This document shows, piece by piece, positions 1-7,078 of a stretch of DNA of 22,715 bases. This DNA comes from Desulfobulbus sp. (lineage in GTDB: Bacteria > Desulfobacterota > Desulfobulbia > Desulfobulbales > Desulfobulbaceae). The DNA is taken from the NCBI GenBank assembly GCA_028684915.1, contig JAQUEZ010000090.1:1-22715 (forward strand). Direction: 5' to 3'. The notes beneath the pieces were generated by a model, which had not been told where the DNA came from, searched no databases, and was given only the letters and a program-made list of their open reading frames with translations. Both the position numbers and the translations under genes were made by a program. The first letter of the stretch is position 1, and the number at the start of each line of letters is the position of its first letter.

Positions 1-114
1 AAAGGTGTCAAGGTTTGCGGTGACGAAAAAACAGCACTTGAACAACGACTGCGACGGTCACCCGCTCTACGCTGGTGGGATATAACAATCTCCCCTAAAA
101 CGGTATATTTGTAA
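1..114 (+). CDS. C-terminal end of an unrecognised protein (partial)
   Basis: The forward frame beginning at base 1 is open for 37 codons and ends in TAA. It reads as a plausible protein tail rich in charged residues, ending ALRWWDITISPKTVYL. I do not recognise a family, and the start lies outside the window. The main argument for it is indirect: the metallo-beta-lactamase-like reading on the opposite strand loses all family resemblance at about base 126, just beyond this stop. That suggests two unrelated sequences have been joined here. It could equally be a chance open frame. Confidence 0.3.
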   Translation, partial: KGVKVCGDEKTALEQRLRRSPALRWWDITISPKTVYL

Positions 115-125
115 TTTCTATATCC

Positions 126-392
126 CTGAGTACAGATAATTTCTCCCCGAAACCCAGCGTCGATCAGATCCGGGACCCGGCCGATGTGGTCGATATGGGC
201 ATGGGTAAGGAACAAATATTGTATTTTCTCGGGTGGAACGGGAAACTGATCAAAGGGCAGTTCCGGGCCATCGCCATAGGTTGCGCCGCAATCAACCAGA
301 ATATTGATGCTGTCGGTAGAACCTGGATCTGTCTCGATCAAGTGGCAAGAACCGGTGACGCAGTCTTTTGCGCCGAGATGGGAGATTTTCAT
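126..392 (-). pseudogene. N-terminal fragment of an MBL-fold metallo-hydrolase (RNase/CPSF-like), truncated
   Basis: Reading leftwards from the ATG at 392, the protein begins MKISHLGAKDCVTGSCHLIE, then INILVDCG, then the metal-binding motif THAHIDHIGRVPDLI and GEIICTQ. This is the standard opening of the beta-CASP/RNA-processing branch of metallo-beta-lactamase-fold hydrolases (TGSCHLL, DCG, HxHxDH). In that family the chain continues with helical sequence and several more metal ligands, over 400 residues in all. Here, after about 89 codons, the frame stays open to the window edge but no longer resembles the family, while the other strand holds a separate open frame. I infer a truncated remnant; a divergent intact protein running off the left edge is the alternative. 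No strong ribosome-binding site precedes the ATG. Confidence 0.55.
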
Positions 393-440
393 ATTCTCAT
401 CGTTGGATTGAAGTGGTGGGTGGCCGATTGCTGAATGTAT

Positions 441-496
441 GATGGCGTCGCAGCGTTTTTTCCGACATGCCTTCGCGCCGGAAAAAACGCTACGCC
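441..496. repeat. Dispersed palindromic element, copy 1 (short form, strong hairpin)
   Basis: The first 20 bases, GATGGCGTCGCAGCGTTTTT, are identical to the start of the copy that follows amtB at 14173. The copy folds on itself: GCGTTTTTTCCG (453-464) pairs perfectly with CGGAAAAAACGC (479-490). The stem continues outward through GGCGT (444-448) and ACGCC (492-496), with a small bulge. It lies about 50 bases upstream of the truncated metallo-hydrolase start. Confidence 0.7.
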
Positions 497-730
497 TTTA
501 TATCTTCGTTTTAGGGCTGCATTCCCTCATTGGAGCGAGAGAATACACTTACAATAGGGAGGGGCGTGATCAAGAAAGACTGATTTTTTGGTAAACACGA
601 TTAACGCCATCCCCACCCTACCGGGGCGTCAAGTTGGCTCCCGACAAAGGGGCTCGACAGGGTGGAGCAGGCGTTTGTTGACCTGCCCACCGAGCATCGA
701 TTTCAAGGGATAGGTTTGAGTCGCGCACAA
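497..730. other. Non-coding stretch with a long imperfect hairpin
   Basis: No convincing ORF is seen on either strand. The only structure noted is a hairpin at 652-695: GCTCG pairs with CGAGC, and inside it GGTGG and CAGG face CCTG and CCACC. No run of T follows it, so it is not a typical intrinsic terminator. Confidence 0.4.
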
Positions 731-880
731 AAATAATTATCCGAATCTGCTTGTCTTTCATCCCGGCCACGGTGTTGCTTTAACTGATGAATGTGTTTGA
801 TATTCATCAGTTAAAGCGCCTTGTATCCGAACCGAAATCCGACGCATTATCCGAATATTTATTTCTTTCCCCGCCCCTTA
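731..880. repeat. Diverged repeat, copy A, carrying a 70-bp insert
   Basis: Bases 731-772 match 1632-1673 at about 36 of 42 positions, and bases 843-880 match 1674-1711 at about 34 of 38. Between the two blocks copy A has 70 extra bases (773-842) that copy B lacks. The right end of the copy coincides with the stop codon of the ComEA-like gene. The two copies lie in direct orientation on either side of that gene. Confidence 0.65.
777..817. other. Perfect 16-bp inverted repeat (hairpin) inside the 70-bp insert
   Basis: GCTTTAACTGATGAAT (777-792) is followed by a 9-base spacer and its exact reverse complement (802-817). It lies about 60 bases past the stop of the leftward ComEA-like gene, so it could end or stabilise that transcript. 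On that strand the hairpin is followed by a mixed sequence rather than a T run, so a Rho-independent terminator is doubtful. It may instead be the core of the inserted element. Confidence 0.6.
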
Positions 881-1132
881 TTCATCAATCGTAACTTCCG
901 GTTTTATTTTTTCAATGATTTTATCCCCAATCCCTTTTACTTTGGAAAGGTCCTCAACCGTGGCAAATTTGCCATGAGTAGTACGATAGGCAACTATGGC
1001 TTCCGCTTTTGCTGTACCGATGCCGTTAAGGGTGGCGAGTTCAGCCGCAGTGGCGGAATTTATATTCACTTTGGCAAAAGCCGCAGTGGCAAAAAAAAGC
1101 ACGAGCAATAACGTCAAATACATTTTTTTCAT
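878..1132 (-). CDS. comEA: Secreted ComEA-family helix-hairpin-helix DNA-binding protein
   Basis: This 84-residue protein starts with a clear signal peptide: MKKMYLTLLLVLFFATAAFA, with likely cleavage after residue 20. The mature part begins KVNINSATAAEL and carries the paired helix-hairpin-helix motif of ComEA proteins, LNGIGTAKAEAIVAYR near residues 35-50 and LSKVKGIGDKIIEKIKP near 62-78. ComEA-type proteins bind DNA without sequence preference in the periplasm and act in DNA uptake; short single-domain forms like this are common in Gram-negative bacteria and often have no tested role. GAGAGG lies nine bases before the ATG. The gene stands alone and has no competence partner nearby. The family assignment is firm, the uptake role is inferred. 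Confidence 0.88.
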   Translation of the reverse strand: MKKMYLTLLLVLFFATAAFAKVNINSATAAELATLNGIGTAKAEAIVAYRTTHGKFATVEDLSKVKGIGDKIIEKIKPEVTIDE

Positions 1133-1186
1133 AAATTTTGCCTCTCAATGGAAATGGAAAAAATTTAGGACGTCCTTTACTGGTCC

Positions 1187-1216
1187 ATGGTAGAGAACAA
1201 GGGCAGGTGTTGTCAA
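1187..1216 (-). promoter_or_regulatory. Possible sigma70 promoter for the ComEA-like gene
   Basis: On the minus strand TTGACA (1216-1211) is followed after 18 bases by TACCAT (1192-1187), about 55 bases before the ATG. The -35 box is perfect and the -10 box matches four of six positions. Confidence 0.4.
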
Positions 1217-1577
1217 ATTGAAATTTATCGCAACATACTAATATATTGCTCAAATACATTGCGGCGCAATCCATTTGACCGATTCTAAAAAAACGTTTTT
1301 TCTTATTTGCTGAAATGCTCCTGAACTTTGAGGGCGGATTTGACAGATTCGTAAAAAGGAGGGCACACGATATGAAAGAATGAAAAAACAGTTATTTATG
1401 CAGTTTCAACCGTCATTTCCGAGGCTTTTCACGAGAACTACAAACTTGCAACTCCTCACATACGTCCGGAATGACATTGCGACTCTGCTAGTTGCTTCAA
1501 ATGGAGCCGCTCCAACCGCCTTAGAAAGGTCAAATCCCCAAAAAGATGCGTTGGGTTGTGAAGGGGATGGTGAACAA
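1217..1577. other. Non-coding stretch with a palindrome and a possible gene-start relic
   Basis: No supported gene. A perfect 14-base palindrome AAAAAACGTTTTTT lies at 1288-1301. Near 1357-1382 a good Shine-Dalgarno sequence, AAAGGAGG, precedes ATGAAAGAATGA; a second ATG at 1380 opens 85 codons that run into the repeats and do not look like a protein. GTCATTTCCG (1412-1421) is mirrored imperfectly by CGGAATGAC (1467-1475). The stretch looks like eroded repeat material. Confidence 0.35.
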
Positions 1578-1580
1578 AAG

Positions 1581-1628
1581 GGACGCGGGAGCGTCCTGGG
1601 TGCGTTCCTACGCAGGAGCGTAGGAACG
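1581..1628. repeat. REP-like pair of hairpins
   Basis: Two perfect stems lie side by side. GGACGC and GCGTCC (1581-1596) enclose the tetraloop GGGA. CGTTCCTACGC and GCGTAGGAACG (1603-1628) enclose AGGA. From memory, very similar paired stems ending in GTGGGAACGAG are abundant REP-type repeats in many environmental bacteria; here the second stem carries T-A pairs in place of the usual C-G. No REP-associated transposase is present in the window. Confidence 0.6.
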
Positions 1629-1631
1629 AGT

Positions 1632-1711
1632 AAATAATTATCCAATTCTGCTTGTCTTTCGGTCCGGCTACGGCGCATTATTCGAATACTTTTTTCTTTC
1701 CCCGACCCTAA
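1632..1711. repeat. Diverged repeat, copy B (uninterrupted)
   Basis: This 80-bp copy aligns with 731-772 plus 843-880 of copy A. It follows the paired hairpins directly and ends about 45 bases before the VanZ-like gene. Confidence 0.65.
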
Positions 1712-1755
1712 TGTTCCTGTCGATTCCTCACCCCAACTGACTTTTCACAACAGAT

Positions 1756-2709
1756 GTGATGCTTTTTTCAGCCCTTATCTCCTCTTTTTTGGGATTTCTC
1801 CTCCTCTGTGGCTTCCCCTTCTTTTTTTACGGTGGCCCCGGGTATCATTCCACCCGTTCCTTTCAGGCGCTCTGGGATCTTGGTCACATTCTTTTTTTTG
1901 CTATTGCAACCGTTTGGCTTTTCCGTCTTCTTCGCAAAAGGATTGGCCGTTGGGCCTTTCCCCGCCTATTGCTCTTTTTTTTCGTAGGAATACTAATTTT
2001 TGGCGTAGTTGTTGAGTGCTTACAAATGTCTACCGGCGGCCGTTCGCCGGATATTATGGATGTGCTCCGCAACCAACTCGGATGCCTCATCGCCTTTGCC
2101 TGGTATATTCGGCCCGACCGACTCGACAGAGCGTTGGCGATTCACCGTTTTTTCCGCAGCGCAGTGCTGTTTTTATTGCTCCTTGCGGCCTTGCCACTGG
2201 CCCGTGCACTTATTGATGAACATTTGGCCGCGCAACAGTTTCCCGTTCTGGCTGATTTTGAAACCCCCTTTGAGCAAACTCGCTGGGTCAACGACCGACA
2301 AATGCACAAGGAAACCACCCTTGTACGCCACGGAAAAACAGCAATGCGTGTTCAATTATCCACTGCCAAATACTCCGGCATTGCCCTTTTCCATTTCCCT
2401 GGTAACTGGCAAGGGTACTACTCGTTGCACTGCAGCGTCTACAATACACAATCCACCACGCTGCCTCTCAACCTTCGCATTAACGACTTAGAGCACAAAC
2501 AACACGGTTCCGAGTTTGCCGACCGCTTCAATAAAACCTTTCCCCTACAACCCGGATGGAATGAACTTGTCGTTGACCTTAACCAAGTCCGAAACGCCCC
2601 AAAAGGTCGAAAGATGGACATGGCACATATTGAAGGATTCGGCATCTTTGTCGTTCAACAGGCAAAACCGATAGAAATCATCATCGATCATGTTTTTCTA
2701 GCGAGATAA
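1756..2709 (+). CDS. VanZ-like membrane protein with C-terminal carbohydrate-binding-like domain
   Basis: The 317-residue protein has about five hydrophobic segments within residues 1-152. They carry the VanZ-family pattern: DLGHILFFAI near residue 42, then VVECLQMSTGGRSPDIMDVLRNQLG with its conserved Glu, Gln, Arg, Asp and Asn. After the last membrane segment, residues about 165-317 form a soluble beta-rich domain (VLADFETPFE..., PGWNELVVDL..., GFGIFVVQ..., IIIDHVFLA). It resembles CBM/galactose-binding jelly-roll domains and is probably periplasmic. VanZ itself confers low-level teicoplanin resistance, but the biochemical role of the family is unknown. The gene sits 7 bases ahead of glrK, which suggests co-transcription and an envelope-related role. 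The start is ambiguous: GTG at 1756 or ATG at 1759, with no clear ribosome-binding site. Confidence 0.8.
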   Translation: MMLFSALISSFLGFLLLCGFPFFFYGGPGYHSTRSFQALWDLGHILFFAIATVWLFRLLRKRIGRWAFPRLLLFFFVGILIFGVVVECLQMSTGGRSPDIMDVLRNQLGCLIAFAWYIRPDRLDRALAIHRFFRSAVLFLLLLAALPLARALIDEHLAAQQFPVLADFETPFEQTRWVNDRQMHKETTLVRHGKTAMRVQLSTAKYSGIALFHFPGNWQGYYSLHCSVYNTQSTTLPLNLRINDLEHKQHGSEFADRFNKTFPLQPGWNELVVDLNQVRNAPKGRKMDMAHIEGFGIFVVQQAKPIEIIIDHVFLAR

Positions 2710-2716
2710 AACCAAC

Positions 2717-4189
2717 GTGAGCCGAATTTACCATCCTCGCTCCTTTTTCTCCCTGCTTCTGACCGGCTTTGTTGTTGTCGCCCTGCCACTGATCGTGGCG
2801 ATGGTCAGTTCAATTCAAATCTTAGACAGCTTGGCGCAACAGAGCACCGTTGCCGTTCTCCGATCCGTTACCCGGATTGACAGCAGTAAAAAGCTCATTG
2901 AGTTGCTCAATGACCAGGAACGGGCCGCGCGACTCTTTCGCGTTTTGAAGGAGCAGGCACGCCTTCAGGATGTCAATCAATTACATGCGGAAATATCGGC
3001 CACATTCCGCCAGCTCTCAGCGACCAATTCCGAAGAACGACTGATTGGTCTGCTCGACACCTTGGAGAAAAACGAAAAGCAACTGGTTGACCTGCTTAAT
3101 GCTGCCGCAACAGATGCGGATACACCGCTCCAGGCGGTCGATACGGTATTGGCAGGCTACGAAGAAATCGCTTCGCTGGCCTCCCAGATCGAACGCCTCT
3201 CCAGCACCTTGATGATTGAAGAAGTCGATCAACTCCGCAAACAGGTGCAGCAAAATAAAACAGCGCTTATGTGGCAAATTTGCGGACTTTTAACGTTCTG
3301 TGTTCTACTCATAGCTCTTTTCATTGCCCTCATTATTCGTCCAGTTTACCAGATGGATAGAAGTATTGAATTGTTAGGGGAAGGAGATTTCACCACGCCC
3401 ATTCTCGTTTCCGGCCCTCGCGATCTGGAAGCTATCGGCAAAAAATTGGATTGGCTTCGTAAGCGACTCCATGTTCTTGACCGGGAAAAGAAGAAGATGC
3501 TGGCCCATATCTCGCACGAACTCAAAACACCACTTGCCTCAATAAAAGAGGGCACCGGATTACTCAAAGATGGCGTTGTCGGGCCGTTAACCGACCAGCA
3601 GGGAGAGGTCATCACCATCCTCGACAATAATTGCCGCAAGCTCCAAAGCCTTATTCAAAATATTCTTGATTTCAACATGGCCCAGGCCCGTGAGCAGCCG
3701 ACACAGCTGCATCCGATTCGCCTGGACAATCTGGTTCGTGAAGTGAGCGCAAATCACAGGACCACTCTTTTGTCCCGAAATATTCATCTGATGACCGACC
3801 TTCCCGCCACACTGGTGTCTGCGCAAACCGAAAAAATGATCACGGTTATAGATAATCTCCTCAGCAATGCAATCAAGTTCACCCCGGATGGTGGTGCTAT
3901 TCATATTCTGCTGAGAGCAAAGGAGCTGAAGGCACAACTGCTCATGGAGGATACCGGCCCAGGGATTGACGACGAAGAACGATCCCAAATTTTCCAACCA
4001 TTTTTCAAGGGAAAACAAATGAATTACTCCCCCATTAAAGGTTCAGGCCTGGGGCTTGCTATAAGTAGAGAATACCTTCAAAATTGCGAAGGGGCTCTAC
4101 GTTTGCTTCCCAATAAGCCTCAATGGGGCGCAAGATTCCTCGCAACCATTCCACTTGCATCAAGTGAGTCAACAGACGATTTATCATGA
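2717..4189 (+). CDS. glrK: Sensor histidine kinase, GlrK/QseE type
   Basis: The 490-residue inner-membrane sensor kinase has a first membrane segment at about residues 10-30 and a largely helical periplasmic sensor region of about 150 residues. A second membrane segment at about 184-208 and a HAMP linker follow. The phosphorylated histidine is His267 in HISHELKTPLASIKEG. The ATP-binding domain shows the N box DNLLSNAIKFTP (from Asp379), DTGPGI and GSGLGLAI. In enterobacteria GlrK (QseE) phosphorylates the sigma54 activator GlrR and is associated with the lipoprotein QseG; the same three-gene order is present here. The start codon is GTG; any later start would remove the first membrane segment. 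The stop overlaps the next gene by four bases (ATGA). What it senses in this organism cannot be read from the sequence. Confidence 0.88.
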   Translation: MSRIYHPRSFFSLLLTGFVVVALPLIVAMVSSIQILDSLAQQSTVAVLRSVTRIDSSKKLIELLNDQERAARLFRVLKEQARLQDVNQLHAEISATFRQLSATNSEERLIGLLDTLEKNEKQLVDLLNAAATDADTPLQAVDTVLAGYEEIASLASQIERLSSTLMIEEVDQLRKQVQQNKTALMWQICGLLTFCVLLIALFIALIIRPVYQMDRSIELLGEGDFTTPILVSGPRDLEAIGKKLDWLRKRLHVLDREKKKMLAHISHELKTPLASIKEGTGLLKDGVVGPLTDQQGEVITILDNNCRKLQSLIQNILDFNMAQAREQPTQLHPIRLDNLVREVSANHRTTLLSRNIHLMTDLPATLVSAQTEKMITVIDNLLSNAIKFTPDGGAIHILLRAKELKAQLLMEDTGPGIDDEERSQIFQPFFKGKQMNYSPIKGSGLGLAISREYLQNCEGALRLLPNKPQWGARFLATIPLASSESTDDLS

Positions 4190-4767
4190 AATTAGGCATC
4201 ATAATCGCAGCATTATTTTTACTGACCAGTTGCAGCCATATGGGCGGTGATAAATCCACCGACAGCCACCTAGGTGATCACTCTCTCCAGCAATCTCCTT
4301 CAGAGACCCTATTAACCTGCCTGCAAAACAACTGGGAGATATCACGCAAGGAGTACAAAAGAGCCTACAAATCGGCTCAAGAGGAATTCGAGGCGAGGCA
4401 ATCCGCGTACAATACGCTGCATTTGGTTTGCCTCAAAGTCCATCCATTGGCTCGGTACAGCCATTTTCGCGAAGGGATAAAACAGTTATCCGCATTCAGA
4501 GAAAAACATCCTGCAGATACCTCCGGCCTTGGGGGGCTTGAGCACCTGTTGCAGCGACTTGACCGCGAGCGCATGACGCGATGGAATTTGTCGAATAAAA
4601 TCAGCGATGAGAAGCAAGACCTCACCCTTGAAAACAAAGAACTGCTCGAACGTAACCAGCAACTTAAACAAGCCGCTGATCAGGACAGGCAACGCCTTGA
4701 AGAACTGAAGAAACAAATTGAACAACTCAAAAATATAGAAAGTATTATAAAAAATAGGGAACGCTGA
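4186..4767 (+). CDS. QseG/YfhG-like outer-membrane lipoprotein
   Basis: This 193-residue protein begins with a lipoprotein signal whose lipobox is LTSC, making Cys16 the likely lipidated residue. The mature part is almost entirely helical. A CLQNNW segment near residue 45 is followed by a long charged region, and the last 60 residues form a coiled coil (ENKELLERNQQLKQ..., RLEELKKQIEQLK). Sequence similarity to QseG is modest to the eye; the call rests mainly on its place between glrK and glrR, as in enterobacteria, where QseG binds and influences the kinase. It overlaps glrK by four bases and lies one base from glrR, so translation is probably coupled. Confidence 0.7.
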   Translation: MKLGIIIAALFLLTSCSHMGGDKSTDSHLGDHSLQQSPSETLLTCLQNNWEISRKEYKRAYKSAQEEFEARQSAYNTLHLVCLKVHPLARYSHFREGIKQLSAFREKHPADTSGLGGLEHLLQRLDRERMTRWNLSNKISDEKQDLTLENKELLERNQQLKQAADQDRQRLEELKKQIEQLKNIESIIKNRER

Positions 4768-4768
4768 T

Positions 4769-6118
4769 ATGGGGTGCCACCAAGCAACAATCCTGCTCGT
4801 CGATGATGAGAGCGACCTGCTTCGCCTGTGGAAATTGCGGCTGGAAAGTAACGGCTACACTGTTGTTACTGCCGAAAGTGGCGAAGAGGGGTTGGCAGCC
4901 TTTGCCGCATGGAAACCTGACCTGCTTCTGACCGACTTGCGTATGCCCGGCATAGACGGCATGGCGCTATTCGAGGCAATCCGCCAGCACAACAAATCTG
5001 TTCCGGTCATTATTATCACCGCCCATGGCTCGATTCCGGAAGCGGTTGAGGCGACCAGGCAAGGCGTTTTTTCTTTTCTCACCAAACCCATTGACGGAAG
5101 CGCACTGGTCAGTGAGGTTGAAAAGGCGTTGGCCCTCTCCAGTGGAATGTCTAAAAATCGAGATGCTCGAGATATTTGGCGCCAGGAAATCGTGTGCCAG
5201 AGCAAGGTGATGGAGGAACTCCTCTCCCGGGCTAAACTGGTTGCCGAGACAGACGCCACCGTGCTGATTCGTGGAGAAAGCGGCACCGGAAAAGAACTCC
5301 TGGCCATTGCCCTCCATAAAGCCAGCCAATACCGCAATGGTCCCTTTATTCCGGTCAACTGCACCGCGATCCCGGAAAGTCTGCTTGAATCGGAATTATT
5401 CGGTCATGTAAAGGGCTCTTTTACCGGCGCAGTGAAGAGTTACGCCGGCCTATTTCAATCCGCCCATAACGGCACCCTTTTCCTGGATGAAATCGGCGAT
5501 ATGCCGCTCCACATTCAGGTAAAGCTGCTTCGGGTGCTTCAGGATCGTCAAATTCGGCCGGTGGGAAGTTCCCAACCCATTCCCGTCAACGTGCGGATCA
5601 TTTCCGCAACGCACTGTAATCTGGAAGAAGCCATCAAGGAAAATACCTTTCGTGAGGATCTTTTTTATCGTCTCAATGTTGTCAGCCTGGAACTTCCCCC
5701 CCTGCACCAACGGAGAGAAGACATTCCACTGTTGGCCGAACATTTTGTGAGCCTGTTACAGAAAAAAGGAGACGGTCAGGAAAAACGATTTACACCCGAG
5801 GCGATGAAGATTCTGGTTGAGGCACCTTGGCCTGGGAACGTACGCCAGCTTTACAATGTGGTGGAAAATGCCATGGCCCTGGCCACCTCGTCCCTAATTT
5901 CAGAAGACCTGCTGCATGACGCCATTAAACAACACCAAAAAAAAATCCTCCCTCTTTCCGAGGCCAAGCGTCAATTCGAGCAACAGTATCTTATCCAACT
6001 ATTACAAACCACCCAGGGAAATGTCTCTCAGGCTGCCCGCCTGGCGCAACGAAACAGGACCGATTTTTACAAGCTGTTAAGCCGCCACCATATTGTTCCG
6101 GCACTCTACAAGGATTGA
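4769..6118 (+). CDS. glrR: Sigma54-dependent response regulator, GlrR type
   Basis: The 449-residue cytoplasmic regulator has the usual three parts. The receiver domain (about 1-120) carries the acidic pair Asp12-Asp13 and the phosphorylated Asp56 in LLLTDLRMPG. The AAA+ domain (about 140-375) shows Walker A GESGTGKE (169-176), Walker B GTLFLDEIGD and the arginine region FREDLFYRLNV. The C-terminal Fis-type helix-turn-helix is GNVSQAARLAQRNRTDFYKLL. The loop that contacts sigma54 reads GSFTGA (216-221) rather than the common GAFTGA; it keeps the essential Phe-Thr. It is the last gene of the operon and would be activated by GlrK. In enterobacteria GlrR drives the small RNA gene glmY; no such target is evident here. 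Confidence 0.9.
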   Translation: MGCHQATILLVDDESDLLRLWKLRLESNGYTVVTAESGEEGLAAFAAWKPDLLLTDLRMPGIDGMALFEAIRQHNKSVPVIIITAHGSIPEAVEATRQGVFSFLTKPIDGSALVSEVEKALALSSGMSKNRDARDIWRQEIVCQSKVMEELLSRAKLVAETDATVLIRGESGTGKELLAIALHKASQYRNGPFIPVNCTAIPESLLESELFGHVKGSFTGAVKSYAGLFQSAHNGTLFLDEIGDMPLHIQVKLLRVLQDRQIRPVGSSQPIPVNVRIISATHCNLEEAIKENTFREDLFYRLNVVSLELPPLHQRREDIPLLAEHFVSLLQKKGDGQEKRFTPEAMKILVEAPWPGNVRQLYNVVENAMALATSSLISEDLLHDAIKQHQKKILPLSEAKRQFEQQYLIQLLQTTQGNVSQAARLAQRNRTDFYKLLSRHHIVPALYKD

Positions 6119-6173
6119 AGTCGCAAAAAACCGACACGGATTATTGCAAAAGAACCCATTATCACGAGAAATC

Positions 6174-6196
6174 AAGAGACTTCACCTGTCTCTTTT
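6174..6196 (+). terminator. Possible intrinsic terminator after glrR
   Basis: AAGAGAC and GTCTCTT form a 7-bp stem around a 7-base loop and are followed by a short T run. It lies between the converging glrR and mutM. Read from the other strand the stem is followed by few T, so it would serve glrR better than mutM. Confidence 0.4.
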
Positions 6197-6244
6197 CAGC
6201 GACACAGCAAAACAAGCGGAACTATGGAACAGCCCACATTTCCG

Positions 6245-7078
6245 CTATTTTCTCTGGCATTTTGGGCAATAATAGGTCGCCCTTCCACTGACTTCGGTTT
6301 TTATGATTGGAGTTGCGCAGAGCGCACAGGCCTGCCCTTTACGTCCGTAGACCTGTAACTGAAGTTGAAAATATCCGGGATGGCCGCTAGTTCCAAGAAA
6401 ATCTGAAATTGTCGAACCACCGGCCTCAATGGCTTGCTGCAAAATTTGCTTTCCTGCCTCGACAATCCGCTGCCATTCTTCCAAGCTTATCTGATGAGCA
6501 GGCTGCAATGGATTGATGCGGGTGGCAAACAGAATCTCATTGGCGTAGATGTTGCCGATACCAGCAATGATTTTGGAATTCATCAGAAACGATTTCACCG
6601 CTATACGCCTGGACCTGGCCAGCGCAAACAGAGTATTGGCTGAAAAATCGCGGCCAAAAGGTTCGATTCCTTCCTCTTGTGAAAATGCTGTTTCTCGAAG
6701 GGAGGCCTCTTCCGCTGGCCAGACCTCAATCGAGCCAAACCGCCGACTATCGTTAAAGCGTAAGTCCAGATGGTTATCAAGCGTCATAATCATGTGATCG
6801 TGCTTGTGCTTGGCGATACCAGATGCAATGACACCAAGCTTGCCGGTCATCCCCAGATGGATCACGACAACCGCACCACTGACCATGCGAACCAGTAGGT
6901 ACTTTGCCCTGCGGTCTACGGTGAGCACCTGCTGGCCGACGATCTCAGACTGGAGCAAACGGCGGGGGATATTTTGCCGCAGGCGAAACATGGAACAGGA
7001 GATCCGATGTACAACTCGACCAGGGAGCTCGGTCAGTAAACCGCGACGAGTAACTTCTACTTCCGGCAACTCAGGCAT
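6245..7078 (-). CDS. mutM: Formamidopyrimidine-DNA glycosylase (MutM/Fpg)
   Basis: The 277-residue base-excision repair enzyme removes 8-oxoguanine and formamidopyrimidines and cuts the resulting abasic site. The catalytic N-terminus MPELPEVEV (Pro2 nucleophile, Glu3) fixes the start at 7078; the upstream in-frame extension is not part of the protein. The helix-two-turn-helix segment GIGNIYANEILFATRINP and the C-terminal zinc finger (CALC ... CPKC) are both present, so the protein is complete. AAGGA stands just before the ATG. The start lies inside the end of the phosphopantetheinyl transferase gene (8-base overlap), so the two are co-transcribed. Confidence 0.95.
   Translation of the reverse strand: MPELPEVEVTRRGLLTELPGRVVHRISCSMFRLRQNIPRRLLQSEIVGQQVLTVDRRAKYLLVRMVSGAVVVIHLGMTGKLGVIASGIAKHKHDHMIMTLDNHLDLRFNDSRRFGSIEVWPAEEASLRETAFSQEEGIEPFGRDFSANTLFALARSRRIAVKSFLMNSKIIAGIGNIYANEILFATRINPLQPAHQISLEEWQRIVEAGKQILQQAIEAGGSTISDFLGTSGHPGYFQLQLQVYGRKGQACALCATPIIKTEVSGRATYYCPKCQRK

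Noticed and set aside
1345..1361. AGATTCGTAAAAAG as a possible seventh copy of the dispersed element
   Set aside because: Only about 12 of 14 bases of the left end match, and no right end or core follows.
1380..1637. An 85-codon frame after a good Shine-Dalgarno sequence
   Set aside because: The first codons look like a gene start, but the rest runs through REP-like hairpins and has no protein character; a relic at most.
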